64,000 nucleotides of DNA from Chryseobacterium vrystaatense (GCF_000737765.1 NZ_JPRI01000001.1:124001-188000), one strand, 5' to 3'. Positions 1-9,140 are shown, numbered from the stretch's first letter. Notes: generated by a model from the sequence alone, not told the origin. Made by a program: numbers and translations.

Positions 1-473
1 TTAGGCTGCACAAATTCACCGGGTCTTGCCGCAAGCACCCTCGGATCTGATTTCTGAGAAATGTAGCGATCCATATCCTTGATCAGTTTTTCGACCTTTT
101 TGGGTCTGTTAAGATTTTTAGCATCAATCTTCAGATTACCTGTAATTCCCTGCTTTATTTCTACTTCAGGAATTAATATGGTCGCTTTAGCTAAAGTAAC
201 ATTAATGGGAGATTCAATATTTTCTTTGGAAACCTTTCTTCCTATACGTTCGTAACCTGCTTTTATAAAGCGAAGTTCATCTCCTGCTCTTCCGGAAACC
301 ATAAAATGTCCGTCCCGATTGGTCACTACCATTTCATCTGTTCTGATATTGATGACAGTTACATCAGGAATTTCAGCACTGTCTTCAGAAATTACTTTTC
401 CGAAAATATAATTCTGGGCATGGGCATTGATGAAGAAAAAAGTGATTAAAAAAAAGAGTAGTTTAAATTTCAC
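1..473 (-). CDS. Secreted protein with carboxypeptidase-regulatory-like domain (C-terminus beyond window)
   Basis: Partial gene: the frame runs off the left edge, so only about 157 N-terminal residues are visible. I take GTG at 473 as the start because it sits directly before a signal peptide (KFKLLFFLITFFFINAHAQ); a TTG eight codons upstream is the alternative. Residues about 21-100 read as a carboxypeptidase-D regulatory-like beta-sandwich (IFGKVIS, TNRDGHFMVSG, LRFIKAGYERIG). Bacteroidota use this module at the N-terminus of many exported and outer-membrane proteins. The part after residue 110 is charged and contains no motif I recognise. It diverges from the helicase gene across a 183-bp gap that should hold both promoters. 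The function is unknown; the export prediction is firm, the family call moderately so. Confidence 0.75.
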   Translation of the reverse strand, partial: MKFKLLFFLITFFFINAHAQNYIFGKVISEDSAEIPDVTVINIRTDEMVVTNRDGHFMVSGRAGDELRFIKAGYERIGRKVSKENIESPINVTLAKATILIPEVEIKQGITGNLKIDAKNLNRPKKVEKLIKDMDRYISQKSDPRVLAARPGEFVQP

Positions 474-656
474 GGAGCGTTTTTTATAGAGCAAATCTAA
501 AATTATTTTTAACTTAATCCACAAGTTTAACCACAGTTAACGTGTTTTAGGATTTCTTTTTGATTTTTGCCCGGCAAACTGTTAATTCACAAGCCGGAAT
601 TGTTAAAATTTCACTTAAAATTTAGCTAACTTGCAGTCTTAATTCTAAATTCAGTA

Positions 657-3600
657 ATGCAAAATTCTTATACAGTGATCAATGCTTCAGCCGGATCAGG
701 GAAAACATATGCCCTTGTCCAGAGGCTTCTGATGATCTGTCTCCGGTATCCCAATCAGCAACAGTCGATCAGGAATATTCTCGCGCTCACTTTTACCAAC
801 AAAGCAGCCAATGAGATGAAGGAAAGGATTTTGTCGTGGCTGGGGAATTTTTCAGCTGACAACTTTGCCGAAAATGGAGACTTGAAAAATATCCAGACAG
901 CATTTGAGGCTGATGGTCTAAGAATTACAATTGATGAACTTCATAACCGTTCAAAAAAATTGCTGGACTATGTTCTTCACAATTATTCAACCCTGAACAT
1001 CGGAACCATTGACCGTTTTAATTCAAGGTTGGTACGAAGTTTTTCGTATGAACTGGGTTTGGCGAAAAATTTTAATCTTGAAATCGATGCTGAACCTTTT
1101 CTTATCGAAGCTGTGGATAAAATGCTGGACCAGATTGGTGAAAATGATAACATTTCCAATTCTTTCATGGACTATGTGGATTACAGCCTTGAAAACAACG
1201 AAAGAATCAACCTCAACAAGAATCTTTATGATTCCGCAAAGGAGTTTGTAAAGGACATCCACTATGAACATTTGAAAAGCAACAAAAGCTTTGATGACAC
1301 GAATTATGAAAATATAAAAAATACACTGAGAAAAGAGATTGTACAGAATAAGAAACTGTCTGTAGAAATTTCAACAAAGTCAGTTGAACTGTTTCGTTCA
1401 AGAAACATCGAGATTGAAGATTTTGCTCAGGGTAAAAACGGGATTGGAGGGTTTTTCGCGAAAGTTCAGGATTTTTACAGTCAAAAAAGACCGGGGTTTC
1501 CATTTCCCACTACACAGGAAGAGTCTGTCATCAATAATTACAGAAAAGGAGCTTCTTCAAAATCCAAAAGCAAGGAACCTGAAATTTTTGAAATCCTAGA
1601 CCAGCTTCTTGACAATCGGATGCAGCTGATTCTTTTATATATTGAAACTCAAAAGAAAGAAAAAATCTTATCTGCACTTCTTCCTTTAAAGGTGAACAAA
1701 GATATCCAGGACGAACTAAAAAAAATTGAGGAAGAGAATGATCTTGTTTTGCTTTCAAAATTTAATATTCTGATCAATGAAAACCTTAAGAACGAACCGT
1801 CAGCTTTTATTTATGAAAAGGTAGGTTCACAGTTTCAGCACTATTTTTTTGATGAGTTTCAGGATACTTCGGAACTGCAGTGGCAGAATTTTGTTCCCTT
1901 ACGTGATCACAGTGTTTCCTCAGAAAATACTTCATTTACGCTGGTAGGTGATCCCAAACAAAGTATCTACAGATTCCGGGGTGGAGAAAGTAAACTGATG
2001 CTGGATATTATCAATAAAAAGGAATTTTCCCCTAAAGAAGCAACCCTTTTTGTTTTGAAAGATAACTGGCGAAGTGCTAAAAATATTGTCCATTTTAATA
2101 ATGAGTTATACCGATACCATTCACTTGATCTGGAAGAAGAACACCGTAATATTTTCGGTGAAGACGCTGAACAGAGCCCAAGATCTCAGATCGAAGGACG
2201 TGTAAAGGTAAGTTTGATTGAAAATCTAACCAATGATGATTTTTATAACGACACCTCTGAAAAAATGAGGAGAGATATCCAGGAAAGTCTGGATAACGGA
2301 TTTAAATTTTCCGACATTACCATCTTATGCCGTGGCAACTTTGATATTTTCAGTTATTCTCAGAAACTGGGAAATTTGAAAGTAAACTACCGCGGTGAAG
2401 AAACAAATATCAAAACGATTTCTGATAAAGGCCTAACCCTTGAATTATCAAATACATTAAAGGCTGTCATTGAGTTTCTTCGATGGGGAATCAACCCTAA
2501 GAACAGGCCAAACCTGATCATGATGATGTATTATCTGAATACGCTTGGGAGAATCCAAATGACCGATTTCACACTGGAAATGAATGAGATCTTAGAGCTT
2601 GAAACGCATGAGGAGATTCTTGAGTTCATTCAAAATAAATATTCCCTTAAACTGAAACAGGAAAACTTTCCAAGATTCAACCTGTATAATTTTGTAGAAT
2701 ACTATATCAATGAATTCGCTGTTGAGAACAAGGAAACAGATTTTCTTCTGAATTTCCTGGAAATGCTTTTCAATTTTACGCAAAATGCAGGAGCCAGCAC
2801 AAAAGAATTTTTGAAATACTGGGACGAAGAAGCTTCTTCTTATACCATACAGGCGTCAGAAAATATTGATGCAGTTCAGATCATGACGATCCATAAATCC
2901 AAGGGACTGGAATTCCCGATTGTATTTATCCCGATGATGAATAAAAACCGGGATAGCGAATTTACCAACTGGTTTGATACCAATAATGATGACGCTTTGA
3001 AATCAGTCAACATCAACCAGTTCAGTAAAAACCTGGAAGTTTATGACGAGGAGATAGAAGCTTTCAACAAAAAGAATTCTTATAAAAATTTGATCGACAG
3101 GTTATGTCTTCAATATGTGGCTACGACGCGTCCGGTCGAGCAACTGTTTTTCTATCTCCAGAAGGCCAATAAAACCTCTAATAATCTTGAGCTGCTGGAG
3201 TTCTTTAATGGAAAAAACACAGAGCAGGCAGATGAATTTGATCTCTATGAAGTGAAACCTGAAATGCTTAAAAAGCGTTCAAAGGATAAAATATCATTGT
3301 TTAAAACCAAGGATATCCACAACCTTAAAAATATCAATGAAAACCGATCTTCTATCAAGATCGCTACTCCTTCCAAAAACTATCAGGTACGGAATGAGAA
3401 GGTAAGGATAGGACTTTTCGTTCATGAATTGCTATCTAAGATCAATACAGAGAAAGACATTGCCAAGGTTTTGGAAAGCTACGTTTTGGATGGGCAGATC
3501 ACTTTGGATGAAAAAAATGAGATTCAGGAAACCTTGGTTCAGATCATAAAAAAATATGCGGAGTTCTTTGACGAAAAATGGGAAGTAATCAACGAGAAAG

Positions 3601-3797
3601 ATATTATGATTTCTGAAAGAGGGCAAAGCCATATGTTCAGACCGGACCGTATTCTGAAAGGAGAAGAAGGGTATATTATTGTTGATTTTAAAACCGGTGA
3701 ACAGACAGAAAAAAACGAACTTCAGATAGAAAGGTATAAAAATATCCTGGAAGGCTTAGGAAGAAAGGTCTTAAAGACACAGCTTATTTATCTCTAG
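657..3797 (+). CDS. UvrD/REP-type helicase with C-terminal nuclease, AddA/RecB-like
   Basis: A 1046-residue superfamily 1A helicase-nuclease of the RecB/AddA type, expected to process double-strand DNA ends for recombination together with an AddB-like partner, which is not in this window. Visible motifs are Walker A ASAGSGKT (10-17), motif II DEFQD (399-403), the motif III/IV region VGDPKQSIYRFRGG (about 430-443), motif V IHKSKGLEF (about 745-753) and motif VI VATTRP. The C-terminus carries a PD-(D/E)XK nuclease: D997 (RPDRI), D1010 and K1012 (VDFKTG) and QxxxY at 1023-1027 (QIERY). Length fits the family. ATG at 657 puts Walker A at the usual distance from the N-terminus. It appears monocistronic, with divergent transcription upstream and the DnaA-box gap downstream. 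AddA versus RecB naming is uncertain in Bacteroidota. Confidence 0.93.
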   Translation: MQNSYTVINASAGSGKTYALVQRLLMICLRYPNQQQSIRNILALTFTNKAANEMKERILSWLGNFSADNFAENGDLKNIQTAFEADGLRITIDELHNRSKKLLDYVLHNYSTLNIGTIDRFNSRLVRSFSYELGLAKNFNLEIDAEPFLIEAVDKMLDQIGENDNISNSFMDYVDYSLENNERINLNKNLYDSAKEFVKDIHYEHLKSNKSFDDTNYENIKNTLRKEIVQNKKLSVEISTKSVELFRSRNIEIEDFAQGKNGIGGFFAKVQDFYSQKRPGFPFPTTQEESVINNYRKGASSKSKSKEPEIFEILDQLLDNRMQLILLYIETQKKEKILSALLPLKVNKDIQDELKKIEEENDLVLLSKFNILINENLKNEPSAFIYEKVGSQFQHYFFDEFQDTSELQWQNFVPLRDHSVSSENTSFTLVGDPKQSIYRFRGGESKLMLDIINKKEFSPKEATLFVLKDNWRSAKNIVHFNNELYRYHSLDLEEEHRNIFGEDAEQSPRSQIEGRVKVSLIENLTNDDFYNDTSEKMRRDIQESLDNGFKFSDITILCRGNFDIFSYSQKLGNLKVNYRGEETNIKTISDKGLTLELSNTLKAVIEFLRWGINPKNRPNLIMMMYYLNTLGRIQMTDFTLEMNEILELETHEEILEFIQNKYSLKLKQENFPRFNLYNFVEYYINEFAVENKETDFLLNFLEMLFNFTQNAGASTKEFLKYWDEEASSYTIQASENIDAVQIMTIHKSKGLEFPIVFIPMMNKNRDSEFTNWFDTNNDDALKSVNINQFSKNLEVYDEEIEAFNKKNSYKNLIDRLCLQYVATTRPVEQLFFYLQKANKTSNNLELLEFFNGKNTEQADEFDLYEVKPEMLKKRSKDKISLFKTKDIHNLKNINENRSSIKIATPSKNYQVRNEKVRIGLFVHELLSKINTEKDIAKVLESYVLDGQITLDEKNEIQETLVQIIKKYAEFFDEKWEVINEKDIMISERGQSHMFRPDRILKGEEGYIIVDFKTGEQTEKNELQIERYKNILEGLGRKVLKTQLIYL

Positions 3798-3833
3798 TAC
3801 CAGAAATTTACCTAAATACAATTTTCAACAAAG

Positions 3834-3982
3834 TTTTCCACAAAGAAATGTTGATAACTTCAATCTAATAGCCTAATAACATTATTTTCAGAATAATATA
3901 TAAAAATAAAAGTAGAAATATTATCCACAATACGATTAAAATTCACTAAATTTTTGTGGATAACATTCTTAAGTTATCCACA
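3834..3982. other. Cluster of DnaA boxes in an AT-rich gap (possible replication origin or DnaA-binding site)
   Basis: Five matches to the DnaA box TTATNCACA lie within 149 bp of the gap after the helicase gene. Three are perfect TTATCCACA: 3921-3929 (+), 3955-3963 (-) and 3974-3982 (+). Two are one-mismatch variants: TTTTCCACA at 3834-3842 and TTATCAACA at 3849-3857 (-). The stretch between them is very AT-rich, as in a DNA-unwinding element. This could be oriC or a DnaA-titrating or regulatory site. Against oriC: most genes to the right lie on the minus strand, so they would face a rightward fork, and there is no dnaA, dnaN or gidA nearby. Confidence 0.45.
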
Positions 3983-4013
3983 TTCTCCAAAATTTGTGTT
4001 CATAAAAATAAAA

Positions 4014-4044
4014 CAGCCCCTGCGTTCTCCGAACGCAGGGGCTG
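4014..4044. terminator. Strong bidirectional terminator between helicase and ferritin genes
   Basis: Perfect 14-bp stem (CAGCCCCTGCGTTC, loop TCC, GAACGCAGGGGCTG). It is followed by TTTCTTTT on the plus strand and TTTTATTTTTA on the minus strand, so it can end both convergent transcripts. Confidence 0.9.
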
Positions 4045-4066
4045 TTTCTTTTACTATATCGTTTAA

Positions 4067-4576
4067 TTAAGCTGTTGCAGCCGGAACAAAAACTCTTTGA
4101 GATAACTCCTGATCAAAAAGATATAATGCAGATGGGTTATCGCAAACCATCTTGATTTTTGTAACATACTGTGAAGCACTGGCTTCTTCTTCTACCTGCT
4201 CATTGATGAACCACTGCATGAAAGATGTTGTTGCAAAATCACCCTCATCATTAGCATTTTTTACGATATTGAAGATGCTTCTGGTTACTTTTTTCTCATG
4301 CTCCAATGCTTTTTCGAAAATATCAGTAGCATTTTCAAACTCATGCGGAGGTTTTGCAATTTCTCCGATGATGATCTCCCCTCCTACATCATTTAAAAAG
4401 TCAAACATTTTATCTGCATGCATCAATTCCTCTTTACTCTGAACTCTGAAGTAATTCGCAATTCCATCAAGATCTTTTCCTGAAAACCAGGCAGACATTG
4501 AAAGGTAATATTGTGCGGCATATTGTTCGTGAGCTATCTGTTCGTTTATTAACGTTGCAATTTTTTCGCTGATCAT
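4067..4576 (-). CDS. ftnA: Ferritin (FtnA-like iron storage protein)
   Basis: A 169-residue non-haem ferritin that oxidises Fe(II) and stores it as ferric mineral in a 24-subunit cytosolic shell. Ferroxidase residues are visible: E17 in HEQYAAQYY, E49/E50 and H53 in KEELMHAD, the ALEHEK glutamate near residue 94 and the NEQVEEE segment near 126-132. I place the start at ATG 4576 (MISEKIATL), not at the longer frame's first codon 99 bp upstream. Ferritins begin this way, and the upstream segment is covered by a promoter (-7 box 4594-4601) that would leave the longer start untranscribed. It is monocistronic, between two terminators. The sequence shows no obvious iron-responsive operator. Confidence 0.96.
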   Translation of the reverse strand: MISEKIATLINEQIAHEQYAAQYYLSMSAWFSGKDLDGIANYFRVQSKEELMHADKMFDFLNDVGGEIIIGEIAKPPHEFENATDIFEKALEHEKKVTRSIFNIVKNANDEGDFATTSFMQWFINEQVEEEASASQYVTKIKMVCDNPSALYLFDQELSQRVFVPAATA

Positions 4577-4593
4577 AAGTATAAATTTATATT

Positions 4594-4624
4594 CAAAAAT
4601 AAGGAATAAAAGCCCGAAATCAAA
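4594..4624 (-). promoter_or_regulatory. Consensus Bacteroidota promoter for ferritin
   Basis: On the minus strand, TTTG (4621-4624), a 19-bp spacer, then TATTTTTG (4594-4601). This matches TTTG-N19-TAnnTTTG exactly. Transcription should start near 4587, giving an 11-12 nt leader to the ATG at 4576. Confidence 0.8.
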
Positions 4625-4650
4625 AGTTTTAATGAAAATTAATACAAAAA

Positions 4651-4670
4651 GGACGGGGAGATTCCCGTCC
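4651..4670 (-). terminator. Terminator after the DUF4890-like gene
   Basis: GGACGGG and CCCGTCC arms with a 6-nt loop, followed on the minus strand by TTTTTGTATT. It separates the small secreted-protein gene from ferritin. Confidence 0.8.
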
Positions 4671-4702
4671 TTCACACATTAAAAAATCAAAATTATGAAC
4701 TG

Positions 4703-5140
4703 TTATTTTGCTTCAGGAGCTGCAGTATTCATAGGCTTTTTCATCATTTTTCTATCCTTCATTGCCACCCTTCTCTGCTCCATTTTAGCTTTCCTGTCCG
4801 CCTGCCATTTATCATACTGATCAGGAGTCAGGATTTTTTTCATATCAGCATCCATCTGAGCTCTCTTGGCTTTCTTATCCTCCATTTTGGCCTGTCTCGC
4901 TTCTTTGCTTTTGTCAAAGTCGGCTTTCATTTCAGATTTTCTCTTTTCATGAAGTGCTTTTATTTGAGCTACCTGAGACTGATTGAGGTTAAGATCCTTC
5001 TGCATCTGATCAAGGTGCTCCTGATGCTTCTGCTGCATCTCGGCTCTTTTTACCTGTTTGTCCTGTGGAGTTGTTGTCTGTTGCGCCATGGCAAGACCTC
5101 CTATTCCGATAAATGCTATTGCTAAAACTAATTTTTTCAT
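4703..5140 (-). CDS. Small secreted, highly charged helical protein (DUF4890/Spy-like)
   Basis: A 145-residue protein with a clean signal peptide (MKKLVLAIAFIGIGGLAMAQ) followed by an almost wholly helical chain rich in K, E, D, Q and M. Two segments recall the LTxxQ motifs of the Spy/CpxP family: LNLNQSQVAQIKAL near 50-63 and ILTPDQYDKWQADRK near 103-117. In that family these helices form a curved periplasmic chaperone dimer. Bacteroidota versions are usually annotated DUF4890. The tail after about 130 is Met/Lys-rich and probably disordered. It has its own terminator and likely its own promoter. A periplasmic chaperone or stress role is inference only. Confidence 0.8.
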   Translation of the reverse strand: MKKLVLAIAFIGIGGLAMAQQTTTPQDKQVKRAEMQQKHQEHLDQMQKDLNLNQSQVAQIKALHEKRKSEMKADFDKSKEARQAKMEDKKAKRAQMDADMKKILTPDQYDKWQADRKAKMEQRRVAMKDRKMMKKPMNTAAPEAK

Positions 5141-5267
5141 CTTAAAAAATATTTAATTAATTGTTATACATATCTTTGATTATTAGTTAAAAGATAAGTT
5201 AAACGGAAATATTCATAAATAATGTTAAATTTAAATATCAAAATCATAAAATAGAAAATAAAAAAAA

Positions 5268-5289
5268 GGACAGATCCTAAAATCTGCCC
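5268..5289 (-). terminator. Terminator after the GGFR-repeat protein
   Basis: On the minus strand the stem GGGCAGAT, loop, ATCTGTCC is followed by an uninterrupted run of eight T. Confidence 0.85.
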
Positions 5290-5319
5290 TTCACACCACT
5301 TAAATATAATATATGAAAA

Positions 5320-6273
5320 TTATTTACTTACTAACCGGTTTCTGAAACCGCCATTACTATCATTATTTTGCGGTCTTGCGCTTGAGTTTTCAGATCTCGA
5401 ACTTCCATTGTTTCCTCTGAATCCTCCTCCGCTATTTTCTCTTCTTGGAGTGTTATCTCTTTTCACATCATTGTTTCCTCTGAAACCTCCGTTTCTTGTT
5501 CCGCTATTCTCTGCATTTCCCCTAAAACCTCCGGTATCTCTTCCTCCATTGCTACCATTCCGGAAACCTCCTGAATTATCGGATCTTCCGGCATTTCCGG
5601 TCTGATTACGGAAACCTCCAGAACTTCTCTCTCTAACTGGTTCTCTAAAACCATTATTCGGTCTGCTTGTTCTGATTACATTAAAAGTAGGATTATCCGT
5701 TCTTCTGAATCTGGATCTGTCTACTCTGTATACATTGATATTGACATTTCTGTACCTTGGCATTACCGTATATCTTGGTGCATAATATGTTCTTCTGTAA
5801 TTTTGGAAGTAAACAATAGGACTGGCTCCACGATAATAATTATTTTGAAAAACAACAAATGTTCTTGGTCCTAAAATTCTTTCCAATGCATAGAATCTGT
5901 CATAATACCATCTATCCGGATTATATCTGTAAAAATTATCCCAGGTAGAAAAATTAACATACAGGTTATTCAGACTTAAAATCTGGTCGATCTGCCATCG
6001 GTTCAGTCTGTTTTCTCTAAAAAATACATTCCAATTGATATTTGTAACACTGTTTCTGTAGTCATTATAATATCCCTGATAGTAATCACTTGGGTAATAA
6101 TCCTGAGGATAGTTGTAATAATAATCGTCCGGGAAATAATTTCTGTCATCTTCATCAGTATACCCTCCATTCTGGTAATATCCATCATCTCCCCATCCGT
6201 TATTATTTGGATACTGCTGGGCGGAAGACAAAGCTGCCAGTCCCAAGGCAAATCCCAAAAGTATTTTTTTCAT
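5320..6273 (-). CDS. Secreted protein with Tyr/Asp-rich N-part and Gly-Asn-Arg repeat tail
   Basis: A 317-residue protein of unknown function with a signal peptide (MKKILLGFALGLAALSSAQ). Residues about 20-75 are rich in Y, D and N. Residues about 75-165 form a more ordered segment (FFRENRLNRWQIDQILSLNN, FYALERILGPRTFVVFQ). A basic Arg/Asn segment follows, and then a disordered tail repeats GGFRG/GGFRN units, about eight from residue 205 to 313. The tail is so Gly/Arg/Asn-rich that several overlapping frames are open, but only this frame has a signal peptide and a matching terminator. The middle segment may be the functional core, and the tail could be a surface or RNA-binding-like low-complexity arm; this is speculation. 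Confidence 0.8.
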   Translation of the reverse strand: MKKILLGFALGLAALSSAQQYPNNNGWGDDGYYQNGGYTDEDDRNYFPDDYYYNYPQDYYPSDYYQGYYNDYRNSVTNINWNVFFRENRLNRWQIDQILSLNNLYVNFSTWDNFYRYNPDRWYYDRFYALERILGPRTFVVFQNNYYRGASPIVYFQNYRRTYYAPRYTVMPRYRNVNINVYRVDRSRFRRTDNPTFNVIRTSRPNNGFREPVRERSSGGFRNQTGNAGRSDNSGGFRNGSNGGRDTGGFRGNAENSGTRNGGFRGNNDVKRDNTPRRENSGGGFRGNNGSSRSENSSARPQNNDSNGGFRNRLVSK

Positions 6274-6342
6274 CTCTATAGTCGTTAATTGGTTAGTATA
6301 TAGTAGAATATCTCTATTCTGTCTTTTGGATACAAATAAAAA

Positions 6343-6374
6343 AAAGAAGTTAAATCATAAGATCGAACTTCTTT
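6343..6374 (-). terminator. Terminator after malQ
   Basis: AAGAAGTT (6344-6351) pairs with AACTTCTT (6366-6373). On the minus strand the stem is followed by TTTTTTTATTTG. Confidence 0.75.
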
Positions 6375-6412
6375 TAAATTAGAGTTAACCAATTGATAAT
6401 CAAATGTTAAAT

Positions 6413-9067
6413 TTACACCCTTCCACTGTCTTTCACCCAGTAAGCAATTTTTTCATTGAAGATTGTTTTATTTTTCAAATCTTCAATGTTAAGATGCATT
6501 CTGTAACGCCAGTAGTGTGGGAAAACTGCAGGATTATTAATCCTTTCGTTGTCCATATTAGGGTTGGTAAGCTCAGAATCTGTCGCCCAAAATTCCTGGA
6601 TAGGAAAAATGGCCAGCATTGCATTATTGTAGAGATGCTGTTTCATAATGATTTCAGCCAGATGAGAGTTCATCTCTTCCGGCGCTTTTCCATATTGTAT
6701 CAGCTGCTGGTTAAAATATTTCTGCGTAACCACAGGATCTTCTTTCCACCACTGTCTCAGTGTAGAACTATCGTGGGAAGAAGCCGTTACCACATTCATA
6801 TAATCCGCATTTTTGGGATTATAAAAAGGAACATTATCCGATGGCATGCGCTGTACTTTCAGTGCAATAATAGCGAGCTCATCCATGACTAAAGGAACAC
6901 ACGCAGGCACCATTCCAAGATCTTCTCCACAGATCAGCATTTTTGTAGCATTGAGAATAACCGGAAGTATTTCCATCGCTTTTTCACTCCATAAATAATC
7001 CTGTCTTCTGAAGAAATAATCTTGATACAGATCATAAATCGCTTTTTGCTCCCATTCAGAAATATATTTATAGGAATCGGAACGATAGACATTAAATCTG
7101 GGATGATATACTATTTCACCTTTTCTTTCTTCAGTAAGAAATAAAACATTGGCGCATAAGGAAATTAACTTTTCTTCTATAACACCTCTCGGGTACTTTT
7201 TGAAAAAATCGGTGAGCTTTCTTTGGGTATCGAATTCTTCTTTAAATGAATATGTCCCATCATTATTACTGTTAATAAATTCAAGGGCCTTGCCGCTATT
7301 TTCACCAAAATACTCCCAAAGGATCATATCATTGATAAAAGGCATGCAATAGCGGTTAAAATCAAATGGAATATGTCTTGCCTTGAATTCATCCGAAACA
7401 ACAGGAACCGCAGGGTAGAAATACCCTAAAATCCCTTGTGTAGCCGACACAGGCATTCTCCAAATCCTGAAAAATCCTAAAATATGATCAATTCTCATCG
7501 CATCAAAATACTGCTCGAGTGCTTTAAGCCTATTTTTCCACCAGCGGTAATTGTCTTCCTTCATTGCTTCCCAATTGTATGTTGGGAATTCCCAGTTCTG
7601 TCCCAGTTCTGTAAACTGATCGGGTGGCGCTCCGGCCTGGAAATCCATCCCGAAAAGTTCGGGTTCCGTCCAGGCTTCTACAGAATACCTGTAAATACCT
7701 ATTGGAAGATCACCCTTCAGAGATACTCCTAAACTATGGATATATTCAACAGCATCTTTTAGCTGTAAATGAAGCTGGTATTGCACCCAGGCATGGAGCA
7801 TACAAACATCATAGTCTTTACTTTTTACCGTGAAAAGCTGTGAAACTTTTCCTGCGATATACTTTTTGTGGGTTTTCCAGTCGTTGAAATTAGGGGTTTT
7901 ATATTTATCCCTCAACACACAGAATGCGGAATAAGGAATCAGCCAATGTTCATTATCTTTTATAAATTTCTTAAAATTACGGTCTTTATAAATCTTTTCT
8001 TTTTCTGCACTGAAAACTGCTTTTAAAAATCTCCATTTGCTTCCAATCACTTTTTCATAGTCGACCAAATCCAAATCATTTAATGCTTCTTTTTCAGACT
8101 GATACTCAAAAACTAATTCTTTCGGTAAATCATAATCAAGGTTCTCCAATGAAATATACTGTGGATGCAGGGCATAAACAGAAACTGCTGCATAAGGGTA
8201 GGAATCCGTCCATGAATAATTGGCCGTTGTATCATTAATGGGAAGAATCTGAATAATTCCCAGACTGGTTTCTTTTGTCCAATCTGCAAGATTCTTAAGG
8301 TCAGAAAATTCACCTACGCCGAACCCTTTCTCAGTTCTCAAAGAAAATACCGGAACCGCTACACCTGCATCATGGTACATCTGATATGACCTGAATTTAA
8401 AATAGTGGTTGGACACAATTTGCAATACATCTGTAAGAGGATTAGGCAGTGTAAATCTATTCTCACCTGTCTCAACATCAATGACTCTCCCCTCCTTCTT
8501 ATCGTAAATACAGTATTTGAACTGAATAAATTCATTCTCAGGAATTTCAATGGAAACTTCCCAGATCCCAAAACCGGACTGAGAAAGATGAATCGTTTTT
8601 TCATCATTCCAATTTCCCAGAGAAGCTGTACTGCCAAAGAGCACGATCTTCCAATCTGGATTATAAAGAGGTGCTTCAATTCTGAATAAATGGGTATGTT
8701 TTTTTAAAACTGTCGCCTTTTCAGGAACGAACTGATTAAGCTTATTATAAAGAATTTTATTATTTAAATAGTTCTCCGGGAAATTCTTGTTATTCCATTC
8801 ATCAAAAATAATAAACTCCTTGTAGTTATGGGGAAAATTAAGGTGGTGCAAAACAAATTCTTCTCTAAGAACGCTTCCTTTTTCGTCTGAAAGCCTGTAT
8901 TTATATGAAATTGATTTTGAGAAATAATCTACCTCACATTTCCAAATTCCATTTTCTGCATAAAACAAGGTATGAATCTGGACATCAGAACCTTTATCAT
9001 CTACAATTACGAGCTGTAGATTCTGTCCGGCCATTGCATTATATCCTACATTAAAGTATAACTTCAT
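6413..9067 (-). CDS. malQ: 4-alpha-glucanotransferase (amylomaltase, GH77) with N-terminal starch-binding domains
   Basis: An 884-residue GH77 enzyme that transfers alpha-1,4-glucan segments between maltodextrins, releasing glucose. Residues about 1-110 and 120-225 look like two CBM20-type beta-sandwiches (for example FGSTASLGNWNDEKTI), as in the long bacterial and plant DPE2-like form. The catalytic part runs from about 235 (VPVFSLRTEKGFGVGEFSDL). The nucleophile is D527 in AMRIDHILGF, the acid/base E715 in GEDLGMVP and the stabilising D766 in SSHDSS. I start at ATG 9067 (MKLYFNVGYN) because a promoter at 9081-9110 lies over the first codons of the longer frame. It has its own promoter and terminator. 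It probably feeds maltodextrin or glycogen turnover in the cytosol. Confidence 0.95.
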   Translation of the reverse strand: MKLYFNVGYNAMAGQNLQLVIVDDKGSDVQIHTLFYAENGIWKCEVDYFSKSISYKYRLSDEKGSVLREEFVLHHLNFPHNYKEFIIFDEWNNKNFPENYLNNKILYNKLNQFVPEKATVLKKHTHLFRIEAPLYNPDWKIVLFGSTASLGNWNDEKTIHLSQSGFGIWEVSIEIPENEFIQFKYCIYDKKEGRVIDVETGENRFTLPNPLTDVLQIVSNHYFKFRSYQMYHDAGVAVPVFSLRTEKGFGVGEFSDLKNLADWTKETSLGIIQILPINDTTANYSWTDSYPYAAVSVYALHPQYISLENLDYDLPKELVFEYQSEKEALNDLDLVDYEKVIGSKWRFLKAVFSAEKEKIYKDRNFKKFIKDNEHWLIPYSAFCVLRDKYKTPNFNDWKTHKKYIAGKVSQLFTVKSKDYDVCMLHAWVQYQLHLQLKDAVEYIHSLGVSLKGDLPIGIYRYSVEAWTEPELFGMDFQAGAPPDQFTELGQNWEFPTYNWEAMKEDNYRWWKNRLKALEQYFDAMRIDHILGFFRIWRMPVSATQGILGYFYPAVPVVSDEFKARHIPFDFNRYCMPFINDMILWEYFGENSGKALEFINSNNDGTYSFKEEFDTQRKLTDFFKKYPRGVIEEKLISLCANVLFLTEERKGEIVYHPRFNVYRSDSYKYISEWEQKAIYDLYQDYFFRRQDYLWSEKAMEILPVILNATKMLICGEDLGMVPACVPLVMDELAIIALKVQRMPSDNVPFYNPKNADYMNVVTASSHDSSTLRQWWKEDPVVTQKYFNQQLIQYGKAPEEMNSHLAEIIMKQHLYNNAMLAIFPIQEFWATDSELTNPNMDNERINNPAVFPHYWRYRMHLNIEDLKNKTIFNEKIAYWVKDSGRV

Positions 9068-9080
9068 CTGTATTTTTTTA

Positions 9081-9110
9081 TAAAAGTACATTTTAATATC
9101 GAAAGACAAA
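9081..9110 (-). promoter_or_regulatory. Promoter for malQ
   Basis: On the minus strand, TTTG (9107-9110), an 18-bp spacer, then TACTTTTA (9081-9088), one mismatch from TAnnTTTG. The implied start of transcription near 9074 supports ATG 9067. Confidence 0.6.
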
Positions 9111-9140
9111 ACTTATTGAAGATCAAATAATCATTAAAAA

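Noticed and set aside
983..3632. Several minus-strand and alternate-frame ORFs of 60-96 codons inside the helicase gene
   Set aside because: They lie in other frames of a long, motif-rich gene, have no start-region signals and no recognisable products.
4577..4675. 33-residue N-terminal extension of ferritin
   Set aside because: It would lie upstream of the consensus promoter at 4594-4624, so it could not be translated from that transcript, and ferritins start at MISEK-like positions.
5408..5654. Plus-strand and second minus-frame ORFs inside the GGFR-repeat gene
   Set aside because: They are frame-shift shadows of the repeat DNA. Only the main frame has a signal peptide, promoter direction and terminator.
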